Positions 20,124-29,155 are shown, counted from the stretch's first letter. The stretch: 64,000 bases of DNA from an uncultured Bacteroides sp. (GCA_959606905.1 CAUHML010000002.1:62001-126000), one strand, 5' to 3'. A program made the numbers and translations. Notes: a model not told the origin generated them from the sequence alone.

Positions 20124-20861
20124 TTATTGGTGTAAAATGAATGTTGAGCCAATGGTCTCTTTTTCTTTTCTTGAAAAGAAAGTGCCAATAATTCCTTCTG
20201 ACTTTATTTCTGCCATAATTTTGAAGTCCCCCTTAAGAATACTACCTTTAGGTATTCCTACAATGGCATATAGATTTGTTTTATCTCCAAAAATACATTG
20301 TTCTTTTGTCGATTTCAATTCCCATGTGAATTCGGAATATGTTCTACAACCAAATGAAAATAATGTAGGCTCGTATTTTAACCATTTATTCCTTCTGTTT
20401 ATTTCTATCAGTTTGTTTTCTATACTGATTTTACCTAAGTTGAACGTTATATCAGGAGCAATAGTTATAGATTCCTCTTTTTCTATTTTTGTTGTTATTT
20501 CTCGCGGAAATAAATCAAAGATAAAAGGCTTTTGTTCTGTTTCATTACCGATTTCATCGTTGGAGAAAGATTTTAAATGGATAGAGAATCTTGCCCATGT
20601 AAAAGTACAGTTACGATCAGGCAAAAAAGAACAAGACATACTTAAAAATAAAATATCATAATTAGAGAACCTTTGTGTTATTTCTTCTGTTGGTTTAAAT
20701 TTCTTGTCATTTGATATGATTTTGCAATAAGGTAATCCGATTTTTACTCTATTGTTTTTTTTTGAAAATATTTCTTCTTCAGACGAATCACTTCCTAGCT
20801 CCAAGGTATTATTGGAATATTCCAACTTTATCTCTATTATTTTTTCTGCATTTTCATCCAT
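20124..20861 (-). CDS. Unknown partner of the TPR-CHAT protein
   Basis: 245 residues, cytoplasmic, predicted mostly beta-strand from its alternating pattern. I recognise no domain. It is the first gene of the two-gene operon, 11 bases before the TPR-CHAT gene. The N-terminal third has an acidic, serine-rich stretch (LGSDSSEEEIFSKKNN, about residues 23-38) that could be an exposed loop and conceivably a cleavage site. In systems of this layout the partner is commonly the sensor or the substrate of the CHAT protease; which applies cannot be told from sequence. Confidence 0.7.
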   Translation of the reverse strand: MDENAEKIIEIKLEYSNNTLELGSDSSEEEIFSKKNNRVKIGLPYCKIISNDKKFKPTEEITQRFSNYDILFLSMSCSFLPDRNCTFTWARFSIHLKSFSNDEIGNETEQKPFIFDLFPREITTKIEKEESITIAPDITFNLGKISIENKLIEINRRNKWLKYEPTLFSFGCRTYSEFTWELKSTKEQCIFGDKTNLYAIVGIPKGSILKGDFKIMAEIKSEGIIGTFFSRKEKETIGSTFILHQ

Positions 20862-21553
20862 AGTATTATTTTTTGTAATAAAAGCAATAATGTACTGGTG
20901 CGTTCTTAAACTATAGAATGAAATACTATTTATACGAAAATAATTTTATAATAGTTTCATAGTTAAACGCATTGTTCAGTTGTAAAAATACTGTTTTTTT
21001 GTCAATTAAATAAGCTTTTCAAAATTTTTAATGTGAAAAACTCTGATTATTTTTCTTTTAAAGTATGGATATATATAAAATACTCTAGGTGTCTATGTCC
21101 CCTAACTCTTAATTTGTTTGAGATAATATGCTTACTTAAAGAATGTTCAAGAAGTGATATCTGAAATCAGGGAAGATAGGCACGTCGATAGTTGTTAACC
21201 GTAGATGTTTTAATATTCTGTTTTTTTAGTTCGTTTCTACAGTATATTCATTGCTCATCAAATGGGATGCTTGATTTTACCATTTTTTGTAACTTTATAG
21301 TTGGTAGCAACAATATCGCTGGTACTTAAAAACTAAAAAACAAAAGTGCATTTCAATAATAGAGTGTTTTTATGTTGTGTATCAATACATTCATTAATAC
21401 TCCTTACTTTGGATAATATATTTCTTTAGATATCATTATTTATCAAAAGATAGCACGGGCGATATAATTAATTTCGTTTTATGCTGGATGGTTTAAATTC
21501 AATACCTTTGTATTGATTCTGATGAAAAGTTTTAATCTATAAGATACAAAGTT
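20862..21553. other. Divergent intergenic region, AT-rich
   Basis: 692 bases between the CHAT operon (leftward) and an XRE regulator gene (rightward). No convincing gene, repeat or RNA was found. The only strong signal is a Bacteroides -7 box for the regulator, listed separately. A weak leftward candidate, TATTTTCG on the minus strand at about 20936-20943, may serve the CHAT operon. Confidence 0.5.
21503..21510 (+). promoter_or_regulatory. Bacteroides-type -7 box for the XRE gene
   Basis: TACCTTTG fits the Bacteroides -7 consensus TAnnTTTG exactly. It is 44 bases before the ATG at 21554. The -33 position carries only a weak match (TTTTA near 21478). Confidence 0.5.
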
Positions 21554-21958
21554 ATGAATAGTAAGCAATTAGGGCAGCGGTTGAGGATCGTTCGCGAAAT
21601 ATTCGGTTTAGGACAGCTTGATGTAGCGAAGAAGCTTGGCGTACCTCAGAGTTATATTTCGCGTTTGGAAAACGGAAGTATGGGCTCCGACCTTTTAATT
21701 AGTGCATTGGAGTTTTATAAACAATATATAAGTCTGGACAGGCTTCTCAATCAGAAGAAACCTATACTGGAATGTATTCAAGAGGAATTGGCGTCTCCTA
21801 CGAGTGAATTGGTGAAAAATCGTATTGTTTTAGTACATGAAATGATTGATGAACTGTTTGACGCTTTTAAGGATGAACAGAATGCCAGAATAGCCGAGAT
21901 AAAAAAACGGATACATGTTAAGATGGAAGCGCTTACTGTAGAAATAGATTGCAAATGA
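21554..21958 (+). CDS. XRE-family transcriptional regulator
   Basis: 134 residues. A helix-turn-helix of the Cro/C1 (XRE) type covers about residues 6-60, with the recognition region QLDVAKKLGVPQSYISRLEN. The C-terminal half is a helical, charged, probably dimerising segment. It has its own -7 box. It lies between two cargo blocks and could control either the CHAT operon or itself; no operator shared with them was found. Confidence 0.85.
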   Translation: MNSKQLGQRLRIVREIFGLGQLDVAKKLGVPQSYISRLENGSMGSDLLISALEFYKQYISLDRLLNQKKPILECIQEELASPTSELVKNRIVLVHEMIDELFDAFKDEQNARIAEIKKRIHVKMEALTVEIDCK

Positions 21959-22316
21959 CTATATGTGTACATAAAATAAGGATGCTGTTATGAAAACCGG
22001 GTTCGGATAAATGCACTTGTATAAAGAGAAAATTTTAATTTTTATGTGACACAAGTAGATAAGGGTTATTGGGATACTCCGGAAAAAAGGTTTCGGCAGG
22101 AGTGTTTAAGAAGATAAAAGGCAGTAGGGGAGTATTAATTCAGAAAAGTTTGTTTAATATAACAGATAAAGCTGGCTGCTAATTATTTAAGCAGGAGGTA
22201 ACTGATAAATTGCAAGATATAGCTTATATAACGTTAAAAAAAGAACTAAAAAAAGCAATTTTGTTTAGTCATTTTGATGAAATGATTAAATTAGCAGGAT
22301 TATAAAATTAGAGACC
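21959..22316. other. Intergenic region with a short coding-like remnant
   Basis: 358 bases. A frame from TTG 22210 to TAA 22303-22305 encodes 31 residues (LQDIAYITLKKELKKAILF and so on, ending KLAGL). It is preceded by a good AGGAGG at 22193-22198. It has no ATG and is either a tiny gene with a TTG start or the end of a decayed gene. It ends 11 bases before the GTG of the next gene. Nothing else was recognised. Confidence 0.35.
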
Positions 22317-22775
22317 GTGGAGATAATATTATATATTTTGTTAGGAATGATTGCGGTAGCAGTTTGTGTATATCTATTTCACTTGCTCCGTTTAATCATT
22401 ACTGTTTTGGCTTGGTTGCTGGCAGCTTATCTTTGTTTCTGGGGAGATAACGTGTTAGGTGGATGTTTAGTGCTGGGAATATGGTATGTTTTCCATTGTA
22501 TTATGGAAGGCGTTGTACGTGTTTTCGGTGAACCGCAAGATAATGCATTAAAGGAGAATAAAGAAACGGTAGAAAGCTTTTTTTCATCGGCTAAGCCTGC
22601 TTCTCCACGTCGAAGGAAACAGGCTTCTTCAAGCGTTAATTGGAATTTTATTCTGATGTGCCTGATTCCTTTATTTTGGCCAGTGTTGATTTTCAAAACT
22701 TTCTTTGGTGGTAAACAAGCGGGTGAATTGAATGAATATGATTACGAGCAGCATTTGAAGTGTAATAAAAAATAA
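22317..22775 (+). CDS. Small membrane protein, unknown
   Basis: 152 residues from GTG 22317. The first in-frame ATG is residue 11 (22347), which would clip the first helix. Two or three hydrophobic helices occur in the first 65 residues and another at about 108-125. A basic SPRRRKQASSS loop between them is probably cytoplasmic. No recognised domain. It sits alone between two regulators. Confidence 0.55.
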   Translation: MEIILYILLGMIAVAVCVYLFHLLRLIITVLAWLLAAYLCFWGDNVLGGCLVLGIWYVFHCIMEGVVRVFGEPQDNALKENKETVESFFSSAKPASPRRRKQASSSVNWNFILMCLIPLFWPVLIFKTFFGGKQAGELNEYDYEQHLKCNKK

Positions 22776-22849
22776 AAGAATGCATACCGTATAACTCTTC
22801 TTGAAAAACATTGCAGAATAAGAATTAATCATAAAATAGGCTCATAAAT

Positions 22850-22884
22850 GATACTTTAACATGAAAATATTGCTATAAAGTATC
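22850..22884. promoter_or_regulatory. Inverted-repeat operator ahead of hipBA
   Basis: GATACTTTA (22850-22858) and TAAAGTATC (22876-22884) are a perfect inverted repeat with a 17-base centre, 13 bases per arm if one mismatch is allowed. It lies just upstream of the -7 box, where the -33 region would be, so a bound HipB dimer would block transcription. HipB proteins repress their own operons in this way in E. coli. Confidence 0.65.
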
Positions 22885-22891
22885 TTTTATG

Positions 22892-22899
22892 TATCTTTG
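22892..22899 (+). promoter_or_regulatory. -7 box of the hipBA operon
   Basis: TATCTTTG matches TAnnTTTG. Transcription would begin at about 22904-22908, which coincides with the ATG at 22904. The mRNA is therefore either leaderless or translated from the Met codon at 22931. Confidence 0.55.
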
Positions 22900-22903
22900 C
22901 GTC

Positions 22904-23224
22904 ATGGATGATTTTAAGAATATCAAAAGAATGCCGAATGCTGATATTGTTATGGCACTTGGTAGAAGATTCAAAGAGTATCGTATAGCTTCTCAACTGA
23001 CTCAAGCAGAAGTCTCGGAGAAGTCGGGAGTGAGCCTGCAAACTATTAAACGTTTTGAATCGGGGCAGACCTATAATATAACGATGGGCAACTTTATTGC
23101 ATTGCTTAAAGCTATAGACTATGTAGATGGGTTGACTGAAATTCTTCCGGAAATTCCAGTTTCTCCTTATGTGATGGCAAAACTGGAGGAAAAGAAACCT
23201 AAACGAGTTCGTCATGGAAAATAA
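22904..23224 (+). CDS. hipB: HipB-like antitoxin / XRE repressor
   Basis: 106 residues from ATG 22904; an ATG at 22889 falls inside the promoter, and ATG 22931 is the alternative start. The helix-turn-helix covers about residues 17-70, with SQLTQAEVSEKSGVSLQTIKRFE. Its last 11 bases overlap the hipA start, the usual coupled hipBA arrangement. It neutralises HipA and binds the operator upstream. The basic tail KKPKRVRHGK is typical for C-terminal HipA contact or DNA binding. Confidence 0.88.
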   Translation: MDDFKNIKRMPNADIVMALGRRFKEYRIASQLTQAEVSEKSGVSLQTIKRFESGQTYNITMGNFIALLKAIDYVDGLTEILPEIPVSPYVMAKLEEKKPKRVRHGK

Positions 23225-24737
23225 CTTGAAAATAATGATTTGGGGACAAGAAGTTGGTCGTCTCTCTTGGGATCAACGTCGTAATCGGTCCGTATTTGAG
23301 TATAATAAGGAGTTCCTGAGTGATAATCTGGACATTGCACCATTGACGGCTTCTATCAAGAAATCACGAAACAGGTTACCGTTTTATGGGCAACCTTTTG
23401 ATGATATATTCTATGGACTGCCTGCTTTCATTAGCGATAGCTATCCGGGAAGATGGGGAAATACCGTGTTTTCTGCGTGGGCGCAAGCTAATCACATTGC
23501 TGAACGTGACCTTACGCCTGTAGATAAACTCTCTTTTATCGGACAGCGTGGAATGGGGGCACTGGAGTTTAAACCTTCACAAGAAATCGGTACTGGAATG
23601 AGCTTGGTGCTTGATGATTTGTACCGTAAGGCTCAGGATATTCTTGAAGATCGGGAAGAGGTGATAGTGACAGGCGAAGACTTGACGCTTGAAAGCTTGT
23701 ATGAAGTTGGAACATCTGCCGGTGGCCAGCATACCAAGGCGGTTATTGCTCGTAACAATAGAACGGGAGAGATTCGCTCCGGTCAGATTATGCTTCCAGA
23801 GGACTATACTTATTATTTATTGAAGTTTGCGGAGAAAGACTATTATCCGCTTACCGTGGTAGAATATGTTTATAGTAAAATGGCGGAGAAAGCAGGTATC
23901 ACCATGATGCCTTGTGAGTTGATAGAAATAGGTGGCGACCGTCATTTTTTAACTGAGAGATATGACAGGAGGAATGGGAAGAAAGTCCATACCCAAAGTC
24001 TTGCTGCCATGAATCCCGAAGCCAATAGTTATGAAGACTTAATGTTTATCTGTGAAGATTTGAACCTGCCATACAAAGAAAAGGAGGAAACTTATCGCCG
24101 TATGGTTTTCAATATCCTTTCCACTAATGTGGATGCCCATATCAAAAACTTTTCATTCATGATGGAAGAGGGGGGCGACTGGCATATTACTCCTGCATAC
24201 GACTTGACTTTTTCCTGTTTTAATCCGGGTAACAGATTTGACCCTGCACATTATTTAAAAGTGTGTGGCAAGACGATGAATATAAAGCGCGATGATTTAT
24301 TGAATTTCGGCAAACGTTTTTCTATCAAGAATCCGGAAGAAATAATTGAGCAGACGACTGATGCTGTGATGCAATTCAGGAGTATTGCTGTTGAAAATGG
24401 TACGGAATCTTATTGGATTGACCGGATAGAAGCGCATTTTGCTGAGATGAGCCCTGATATGCTCTCTTCGCTCTCTGGGTATAAACCGAGTATCTACCAG
24501 TATTATTTAAAGGATGAGGAAATTTGGGTAAAAGAGGCTCAGTGGGTAGAAATGAGCAATGGCGCTATGCGTCTTACGGCTCTTATTAATGATGTTCCTT
24601 TTCGTGCAACTTTTGCTAGAAAATCAGATGTTGCCAAGAATGTAATGTTGCAGGGGGGCTGTAAGATGTCATTAGAAAATATGCAAGAATATGTCAATCT
24701 ATATTTCTTGCCTAAATATAGAGATATGCAATCTTGA
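23214..24737 (+). CDS. hipA: HipA-family serine/threonine kinase toxin
   Basis: 507 residues. The HipA family phosphorylates host proteins (glutamyl-tRNA synthetase for E. coli HipA) and slows growth. Seen here: the N-terminal HipA domain, glycine-rich EVGTSAGGQHTK loop, catalytic NVDAHIKNF with Asp at about 307 (E. coli D309), and the metal-binding Asp in YDLTFS at about 330 (E. coli D332). The kinase residues look intact. It is about 65 residues longer than E. coli HipA, with a C-terminal extension after about 435 that may be an extra small domain. In an ICE, such a pair would favour retention of the element. Confidence 0.9.
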   Translation: MENNLKIMIWGQEVGRLSWDQRRNRSVFEYNKEFLSDNLDIAPLTASIKKSRNRLPFYGQPFDDIFYGLPAFISDSYPGRWGNTVFSAWAQANHIAERDLTPVDKLSFIGQRGMGALEFKPSQEIGTGMSLVLDDLYRKAQDILEDREEVIVTGEDLTLESLYEVGTSAGGQHTKAVIARNNRTGEIRSGQIMLPEDYTYYLLKFAEKDYYPLTVVEYVYSKMAEKAGITMMPCELIEIGGDRHFLTERYDRRNGKKVHTQSLAAMNPEANSYEDLMFICEDLNLPYKEKEETYRRMVFNILSTNVDAHIKNFSFMMEEGGDWHITPAYDLTFSCFNPGNRFDPAHYLKVCGKTMNIKRDDLLNFGKRFSIKNPEEIIEQTTDAVMQFRSIAVENGTESYWIDRIEAHFAEMSPDMLSSLSGYKPSIYQYYLKDEEIWVKEAQWVEMSNGAMRLTALINDVPFRATFARKSDVAKNVMLQGGCKMSLENMQEYVNLYFLPKYRDMQS

Positions 24738-25051
24738 TGTACTTAACAATCTGATTGGCGGATTGTATGACTTGTTGAATATAAACAAATAGTCGGTTAT
24801 TTGACTTATATTGTTTAATTAGAAATAGATTTTTCCTTGAGATGGCATCAAATACTTTGGAGAACTCAGGTTATATTAAAAAACATCTTTTATAGCTACG
24901 CAAAGCGAACTCTAAGTAAGGCTTAAAAAGGGTTCTTGGTATTATTCAATTAATACGTAAAACTTTCTATCGTTTTTTTTCTTGTTCAATCAATTCTTTT
25001 ATTATATATTGCAACGCCATTCTAGTTGAATAGACCCAAACAGAATTGATT
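24738..25051. other. Intergenic region after hipA
   Basis: 314 bases, AT-rich. A weak stem ACAATC/GATTGT (24746-24751 and 24761-24766) just after the hipA stop has no T-run. No gene and no clear promoter were seen for the downstream channel gene. Confidence 0.4.
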
Positions 25052-26128
25052 ATGAATAAAATTAAACAAATATTCTGTATCTTTTTATTAGCTTTTCAGG
25101 CACTCGCTAGTTATGCCGAGGAGCAAGTCACCTTGCGCAAAATGAAAGTGGGAGTATTCATCAGTCCTCCTTTTGTGATAGCTGAAGAAAACAATACATA
25201 TTCCGGAATGGCTATTGATCTCTGGAAAGAGGTTGAAAGTGAACTCAATGTAGTTTCCCAATATGTGAACTATAGCAGTTTAGAAAAATTACTATCGGCA
25301 ATCCAAGCCAAAGAAATAGATATCGCGGTTACCAACCTAACCGTCACCTATGATAGAGCACAGGTTATTAGATTTTCTTATCCGTGGTACGATGCTGGGT
25401 TACGGATTATGGTAAATGATGATCAAAAAGGCAGTATATGGAAAGAAATGAAGCAAAACGGGCAATTACAATCTTACGTATGTATTTTCCTAATTATCAC
25501 CGTACTAACAATACTGCAAACCATTCTCTACCGAAGAAAGGATCCAGAATATCCTAAAAGATGGAGAGACGGGCTCTCTTTAAGCCTCTATAACCTGATG
25601 GAAACTTTACGAGGAGGAACTCTTGAATATAAATTCTTAGGATGGGCGGGACACTTGTTAGCTGTAATTTGGATGATATTCGGAATAGGAATAGTAGCTT
25701 ACATCACTTCTACCATAACCAGTAGCATGACAAAAATCTCCCTAACATCTGAAATTAATGCACTATCTGACCTGTCAGGAAAGATTGTCGGTGTAGAAAC
25801 TGGAGGAGTGGAAGAAGCTTTTCTGAGAAGCATCGGAATCAAGACTTTTCCTTACGATAATATTCTATTTGCAATTGAAGCATTGCAAAAGAATGAGGTA
25901 CATGCAGTAGTCAGTGATGCTCCCGTTTTAGAATACTGGGTACATAAAAACCCACAGGAAAAGATAAGTGTAGTGGGTTCTCTCTTTCATCCGGACAAAT
26001 ATGCTTTTGCTACCTTCAAAGACAATAGCGAGTTAATTGACAAAATATCTGTAGTATTGATAAAGCTACATGAGTCTGGTAAAATAAAGGAGTTAAAAGA
26101 CAATTACATGGGGGTAATATATGAATAA
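25052..26128 (+). CDS. Bacterial ionotropic glutamate receptor-like ligand-gated channel
   Basis: 358 residues from ATG 25052; an in-frame TTG at 25046 is less likely. Order: signal peptide ending ASYAEE, a periplasmic-binding half-domain S1 (about 25-135), membrane helix (about 143-163), a re-entrant pore segment (about 175-195), a second membrane helix (about 200-225), and a second half-domain S2 (about 230-358). This is the topology of prokaryotic GluR0-type channels. The ligand-binding Arg context TYDRAQVIRFSYPWY and the S2 motif VVSDAPVLEYW are kept. The pore reads ETLRGGTLEYK rather than the potassium filter TVGYG, so ion selectivity is uncertain. The family binds amino acids; the ligand here is unknown. 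Confidence 0.82.
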   Translation: MNKIKQIFCIFLLAFQALASYAEEQVTLRKMKVGVFISPPFVIAEENNTYSGMAIDLWKEVESELNVVSQYVNYSSLEKLLSAIQAKEIDIAVTNLTVTYDRAQVIRFSYPWYDAGLRIMVNDDQKGSIWKEMKQNGQLQSYVCIFLIITVLTILQTILYRRKDPEYPKRWRDGLSLSLYNLMETLRGGTLEYKFLGWAGHLLAVIWMIFGIGIVAYITSTITSSMTKISLTSEINALSDLSGKIVGVETGGVEEAFLRSIGIKTFPYDNILFAIEALQKNEVHAVVSDAPVLEYWVHKNPQEKISVVGSLFHPDKYAFATFKDNSELIDKISVVLIKLHESGKIKELKDNYMGVIYE

Positions 26129-26619
26129 TCCTGATATGAGTCAATCATTTTATATAGAACTCAGATTATAATAATGCGGATTTGATTGGAAGTGTTGTTA
26201 CAAGGGATTGTCGGATAAACAAATGGATGGATGCCAAATCGTTGCTTCCGTATTTCGTACTGGCTTTGTACAAACTTTATTATCAGTGATTTTTCTAATA
26301 TCCATATTTATAAGTTTTAAATGGTGATTTAATATTCTTATTTCTATTTCAATTCCCTTTCATCTATTCGATTTCGAGATGTTTCAATTTTTCTACTTTC
26401 CAAGCCTGTATCTTATTTCTGCATAACTTCGTTGGTAAATACTCTTTTTAATGGTAAAAAGGACGATTTATCAAAAGGAAAGCCGGTAACGGTCTGTTTT
26501 GCAAAGAAATGAAAAGATATGGCTAATTTTGTAGATAAAAAAGAAAATGCTCAAAATGGATCTATATGAAGTTATGGAGAGAGGAAAAAAGAATGTTTTA
26601 TAATAGTTGCAATTTGCTT
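26129..26619. other. Convergent gap without recognisable genes
   Basis: 491 bases between the channel gene and the M23 gene, which converge. No open frame of note (the longest from an ATG is about 20 codons), no strong hairpin and no promoter box were found. It may contain decayed sequence. Confidence 0.4.
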
Positions 26620-27330
26620 TTATGTGGCATTACATAAGTATCTGATGGTGTTTTCTTTTACTTCTTTAATAAACTGAATTAGAATAGCAGGATCGATATA
26701 CTTATTGTTCCGTTTGCAAGTGATATGCAGGTGTGGTCCAGTACTTCGACCTGTATTTCCGGTAATACCTACTATCTCTCCTGGCCTTACTAGAGTTCCT
26801 TGTTCTACCCAGATACGAGACAAGTGGCAATAACTTACAAAATACTCACCATATTGGATGATAATATACTTTCCGGAACGTTTGTCTTCACCAGTTTTTT
26901 TCACTGTACCGTCAAGCATGGCATAGACTTCATCACTGGAAGCACGAAGGTCAAGACCGTTGTGATTCCGTTTCTTTCCTGTGAATGGATCTTTTCTTTG
27001 ACCGAAAGGGGAATTGATTACAAGATGCTTCATTGGAAATGAAACACTGAGATAGCGGTTTATATACTCTTGACGTAAGCTGTCTGAAGGATGCTGTGAT
27101 GAGGTGGCAGCGGGAGTTTGGTTATCGATTGGTTTATTATGGTAACCATGGATGGATGCCTTATTGACGTTATCCGCTTGGGTAATTTGATTGTTTTCCA
27201 TATTTGGATTGGCAGACACCTGTTCAATATTATAGAGCTTTGAATGCTGTGTAATTGTGTGGAATTGCCCGAAAACGATTTTTGATGTGCAAAGCATTAA
27301 AAAAGTGAAAATTGCTCTTGATTTGTTCAT
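26620..27330 (-). CDS. Exported M23-family peptidoglycan endopeptidase
   Basis: 236 residues. A signal peptide ends IVFGQ, a linker of about 75 polar residues follows, then a LytM/M23 domain (about 95-215). All zinc ligands and the catalytic His are present: His123 and Asp127 in HNGLD, and His200 and His202 in GPHLHI. It cuts cross-bridges of peptidoglycan in the periplasm, probably opening the wall for the mating channel. It is divergent from the DUF4099 operon and has its own -7 box. Confidence 0.9.
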   Translation of the reverse strand: MNKSRAIFTFLMLCTSKIVFGQFHTITQHSKLYNIEQVSANPNMENNQITQADNVNKASIHGYHNKPIDNQTPAATSSQHPSDSLRQEYINRYLSVSFPMKHLVINSPFGQRKDPFTGKKRNHNGLDLRASSDEVYAMLDGTVKKTGEDKRSGKYIIIQYGEYFVSYCHLSRIWVEQGTLVRPGEIVGITGNTGRSTGPHLHITCKRNNKYIDPAILIQFIKEVKENTIRYLCNAT

Positions 27331-27359
27331 GATATATCTATTAAATGAATATTTGAGAT

Positions 27360-27378
27360 TAAATTTGTGACAAAGATA
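27360..27378. promoter_or_regulatory. Face-to-face -7 boxes for the divergent M23 and DUF4099 genes
   Basis: On the minus strand, TATCTTTG (27378-27371) matches TAnnTTTG, giving a leader of about 35 bases for the M23 gene. On the plus strand, TAAATTTG (27360-27367) matches TAnnTTTG and would give a leader of about 30 bases for the gene at 27406. The two boxes are 3 bases apart, so only one polymerase could bind at a time. Confidence 0.5.
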
Positions 27379-27405
27379 GAATGAAATATCATAAAAGTGT
27401 AATAT

Positions 27406-28233
27406 ATGAATGTTAATAAAATTAATAGTTTGGAAATTCCTTATAGTGTACTAGAGACCTTCGGATTGACCCGTAACATGATAGATGATCTACCGATGGA
27501 CGTGCTCTCTCAAATTATGTTGGGGCAGCGCTCACCTGTTTTGCCTGTGGAGGTAGAAGGAGAAAATGGTGAGAAAGTACGTTCAAGAGCACGATTCTCT
27601 CTAGTATATGCACAGGATGGGAGAGTGGATGTGGTGTTTCATCCTGTATTTCAACCGATTGGGGAAAAAATCTGTATGGTTACGCGGGATTTGACTACAG
27701 GAAAAGAGAAACTGAAGATTATGGATACATGTAAAGTGTATTCGGATGTAGTTGTGGAGGGACTAAAAGCCGGTCGGGTAGTCATGGATTACATGACTGC
27801 TGATGACGGTAGAAAAGTAAAGGCTTTTCTTCAATTGGACCCGGAAACAAATGAGGTGCTTGCTGTGCCTACGGTAGTAATCGGACGTAACCTTCAAACA
27901 TTGGTAGGAGAGTTTGATTTGACTGTAGCTGAAACTAATTGTATTCAGAACGGTGAGGTATTGACTATTGCTCAAGAGGATGAACAGATTTCTGTCGGAC
28001 TGGACTTGAATTCACCAACTGGATTGCGATTTGAAAAAGGGAACGAAAAGCGTTGGAAGGAAGGTGGCATGCGCCTGTGGAACAAGTATTCAGTAGGTGT
28101 ATTCGGCTGTTGGATGATGGATGACGGTGAATTGTCATATATAAGAGAAGAGGAATACACAGAAGAAATTTGGGATGAAATAGAGCGACAGCGCAATAAT
28201 AAAGTAAAGAATCAACCAATACATAAGTTATAA
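27406..28233 (+). CDS. DUF4099-domain protein
   Basis: 275 residues, cytoplasmic. The first 60 residues (EIPYSVLETFGLTRNMIDDL, then GQRSPVLPVEVEGENGE) match the DUF4099 domain found in Bacteroides conjugative-element proteins, often joined to DUF3945. The C-terminal part is not recognised. It leads an operon of six genes or more (27406 to about 33594). The function of DUF4099 is unknown. Confidence 0.8.
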   Translation: MNVNKINSLEIPYSVLETFGLTRNMIDDLPMDVLSQIMLGQRSPVLPVEVEGENGEKVRSRARFSLVYAQDGRVDVVFHPVFQPIGEKICMVTRDLTTGKEKLKIMDTCKVYSDVVVEGLKAGRVVMDYMTADDGRKVKAFLQLDPETNEVLAVPTVVIGRNLQTLVGEFDLTVAETNCIQNGEVLTIAQEDEQISVGLDLNSPTGLRFEKGNEKRWKEGGMRLWNKYSVGVFGCWMMDDGELSYIREEEYTEEIWDEIERQRNNKVKNQPIHKL

Positions 28234-28237
28234 TAGG

Positions 28238-28459
28238 ATGAAAAAGAAGTATTTACCAGAAGAAGAACTGATCGAAAAAATGCAGAAATCAGAAATCGGT
28301 TGGTTAGAGTATGTGACAGGATTTTCAAAAGAATGGGATGAGGAGTTTGCGGTTTTTCTTCAAGAAACAGCACTGGAGGCAACCGAAGAGTCAGCTCAGC
28401 GCTTTCTTGAATATAGGAAGGTACGAATGGAAAAGGGACTGGAGGAGGGTAATATGTAA
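28238..28459 (+). CDS. Small acidic protein, unknown
   Basis: 73 residues, highly charged and helical, no signal peptide. It starts 4 bases after the previous stop, and its stop codon directly abuts the next ATG at 28460. Tight packing in the operon is the main support that it is real. Confidence 0.6.
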   Translation: MKKKYLPEEELIEKMQKSEIGWLEYVTGFSKEWDEEFAVFLQETALEATEESAQRFLEYRKVRMEKGLEEGNM

Positions 28460-29098
28460 ATGAAGATAGCTATGGATGAACGAATGCGTGAAAAAACTGA
28501 TCCAAAGGAAAAAGACGATTCCATGATTCTATCACGTGACGGAAACAAACGGTTTGTATTGTTCCATGCAGGAAGCCGGAAGATTATAGAGGTGGATGAA
28601 CATACAGCTTCGAAATTGATGTTGCTAGAATCTCTCGGAGAAACAGATAAGAGCCAGCGTATTGCTTCACGGTTGATGGGAGGAAGGACTGAGGAATTTC
28701 GGTTAGATGCTGCTCTATTGGCGGAAATTGTGGAGAAAGGGCAAAAGAATATGAATTGTTCTACTTCTGAATCTCTTGTCGGTGCGAAAGAGGATATGCG
28801 GAAAACCGGAAAAGAAGATTGTCGAAAATCGGTATTGGACGCACATGTAACAGGAATCGGTGCTGCTGGAGATTTTCAATTGACGGCACGGATACAAGAT
28901 CATAAATCGGGTGAGGTGCATGAAGTGAAGGGAGTGATAACGGGGTTTGATGCTGCTATGTTACGTAGTGATACCAATGAGCAGGGAAGGGATGGAACTG
29001 TGCTGAGAAATGCACAAGCACTTGCCTGTGAGAACTTTGAAAAAGGAATGTCGGCAGCTTTTACTCCCCATAATGCTATGACAATGAAAATGGAATAA
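28460..29098 (+). CDS. Hypothetical cytoplasmic protein of the DUF4099 operon
   Basis: 212 residues, no signal or membrane segment. The C-terminal part (about 140-212) has the phrase DFQLTARIQDHKSGEVHEVKG, which loosely resembles the small beta module repeated in other proteins of this element. Start directly abuts the previous stop. Function unknown. Confidence 0.6.
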   Translation: MKIAMDERMREKTDPKEKDDSMILSRDGNKRFVLFHAGSRKIIEVDEHTASKLMLLESLGETDKSQRIASRLMGGRTEEFRLDAALLAEIVEKGQKNMNCSTSESLVGAKEDMRKTGKEDCRKSVLDAHVTGIGAAGDFQLTARIQDHKSGEVHEVKGVITGFDAAMLRSDTNEQGRDGTVLRNAQALACENFEKGMSAAFTPHNAMTMKME

Positions 29099-29155
29099 AG
29101 GTTTGCTATCGAATTTTTATTCTTTCGAGAAATTAATCTAAAAAACAAATAATTA

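Noticed and set aside
20068..20661. Open frame of 197 codons on the plus strand over the CHAT partner gene
   Set aside because: The minus-strand gene has the better start, spacing and operon context; the plus frame resembles an AT-rich shadow.
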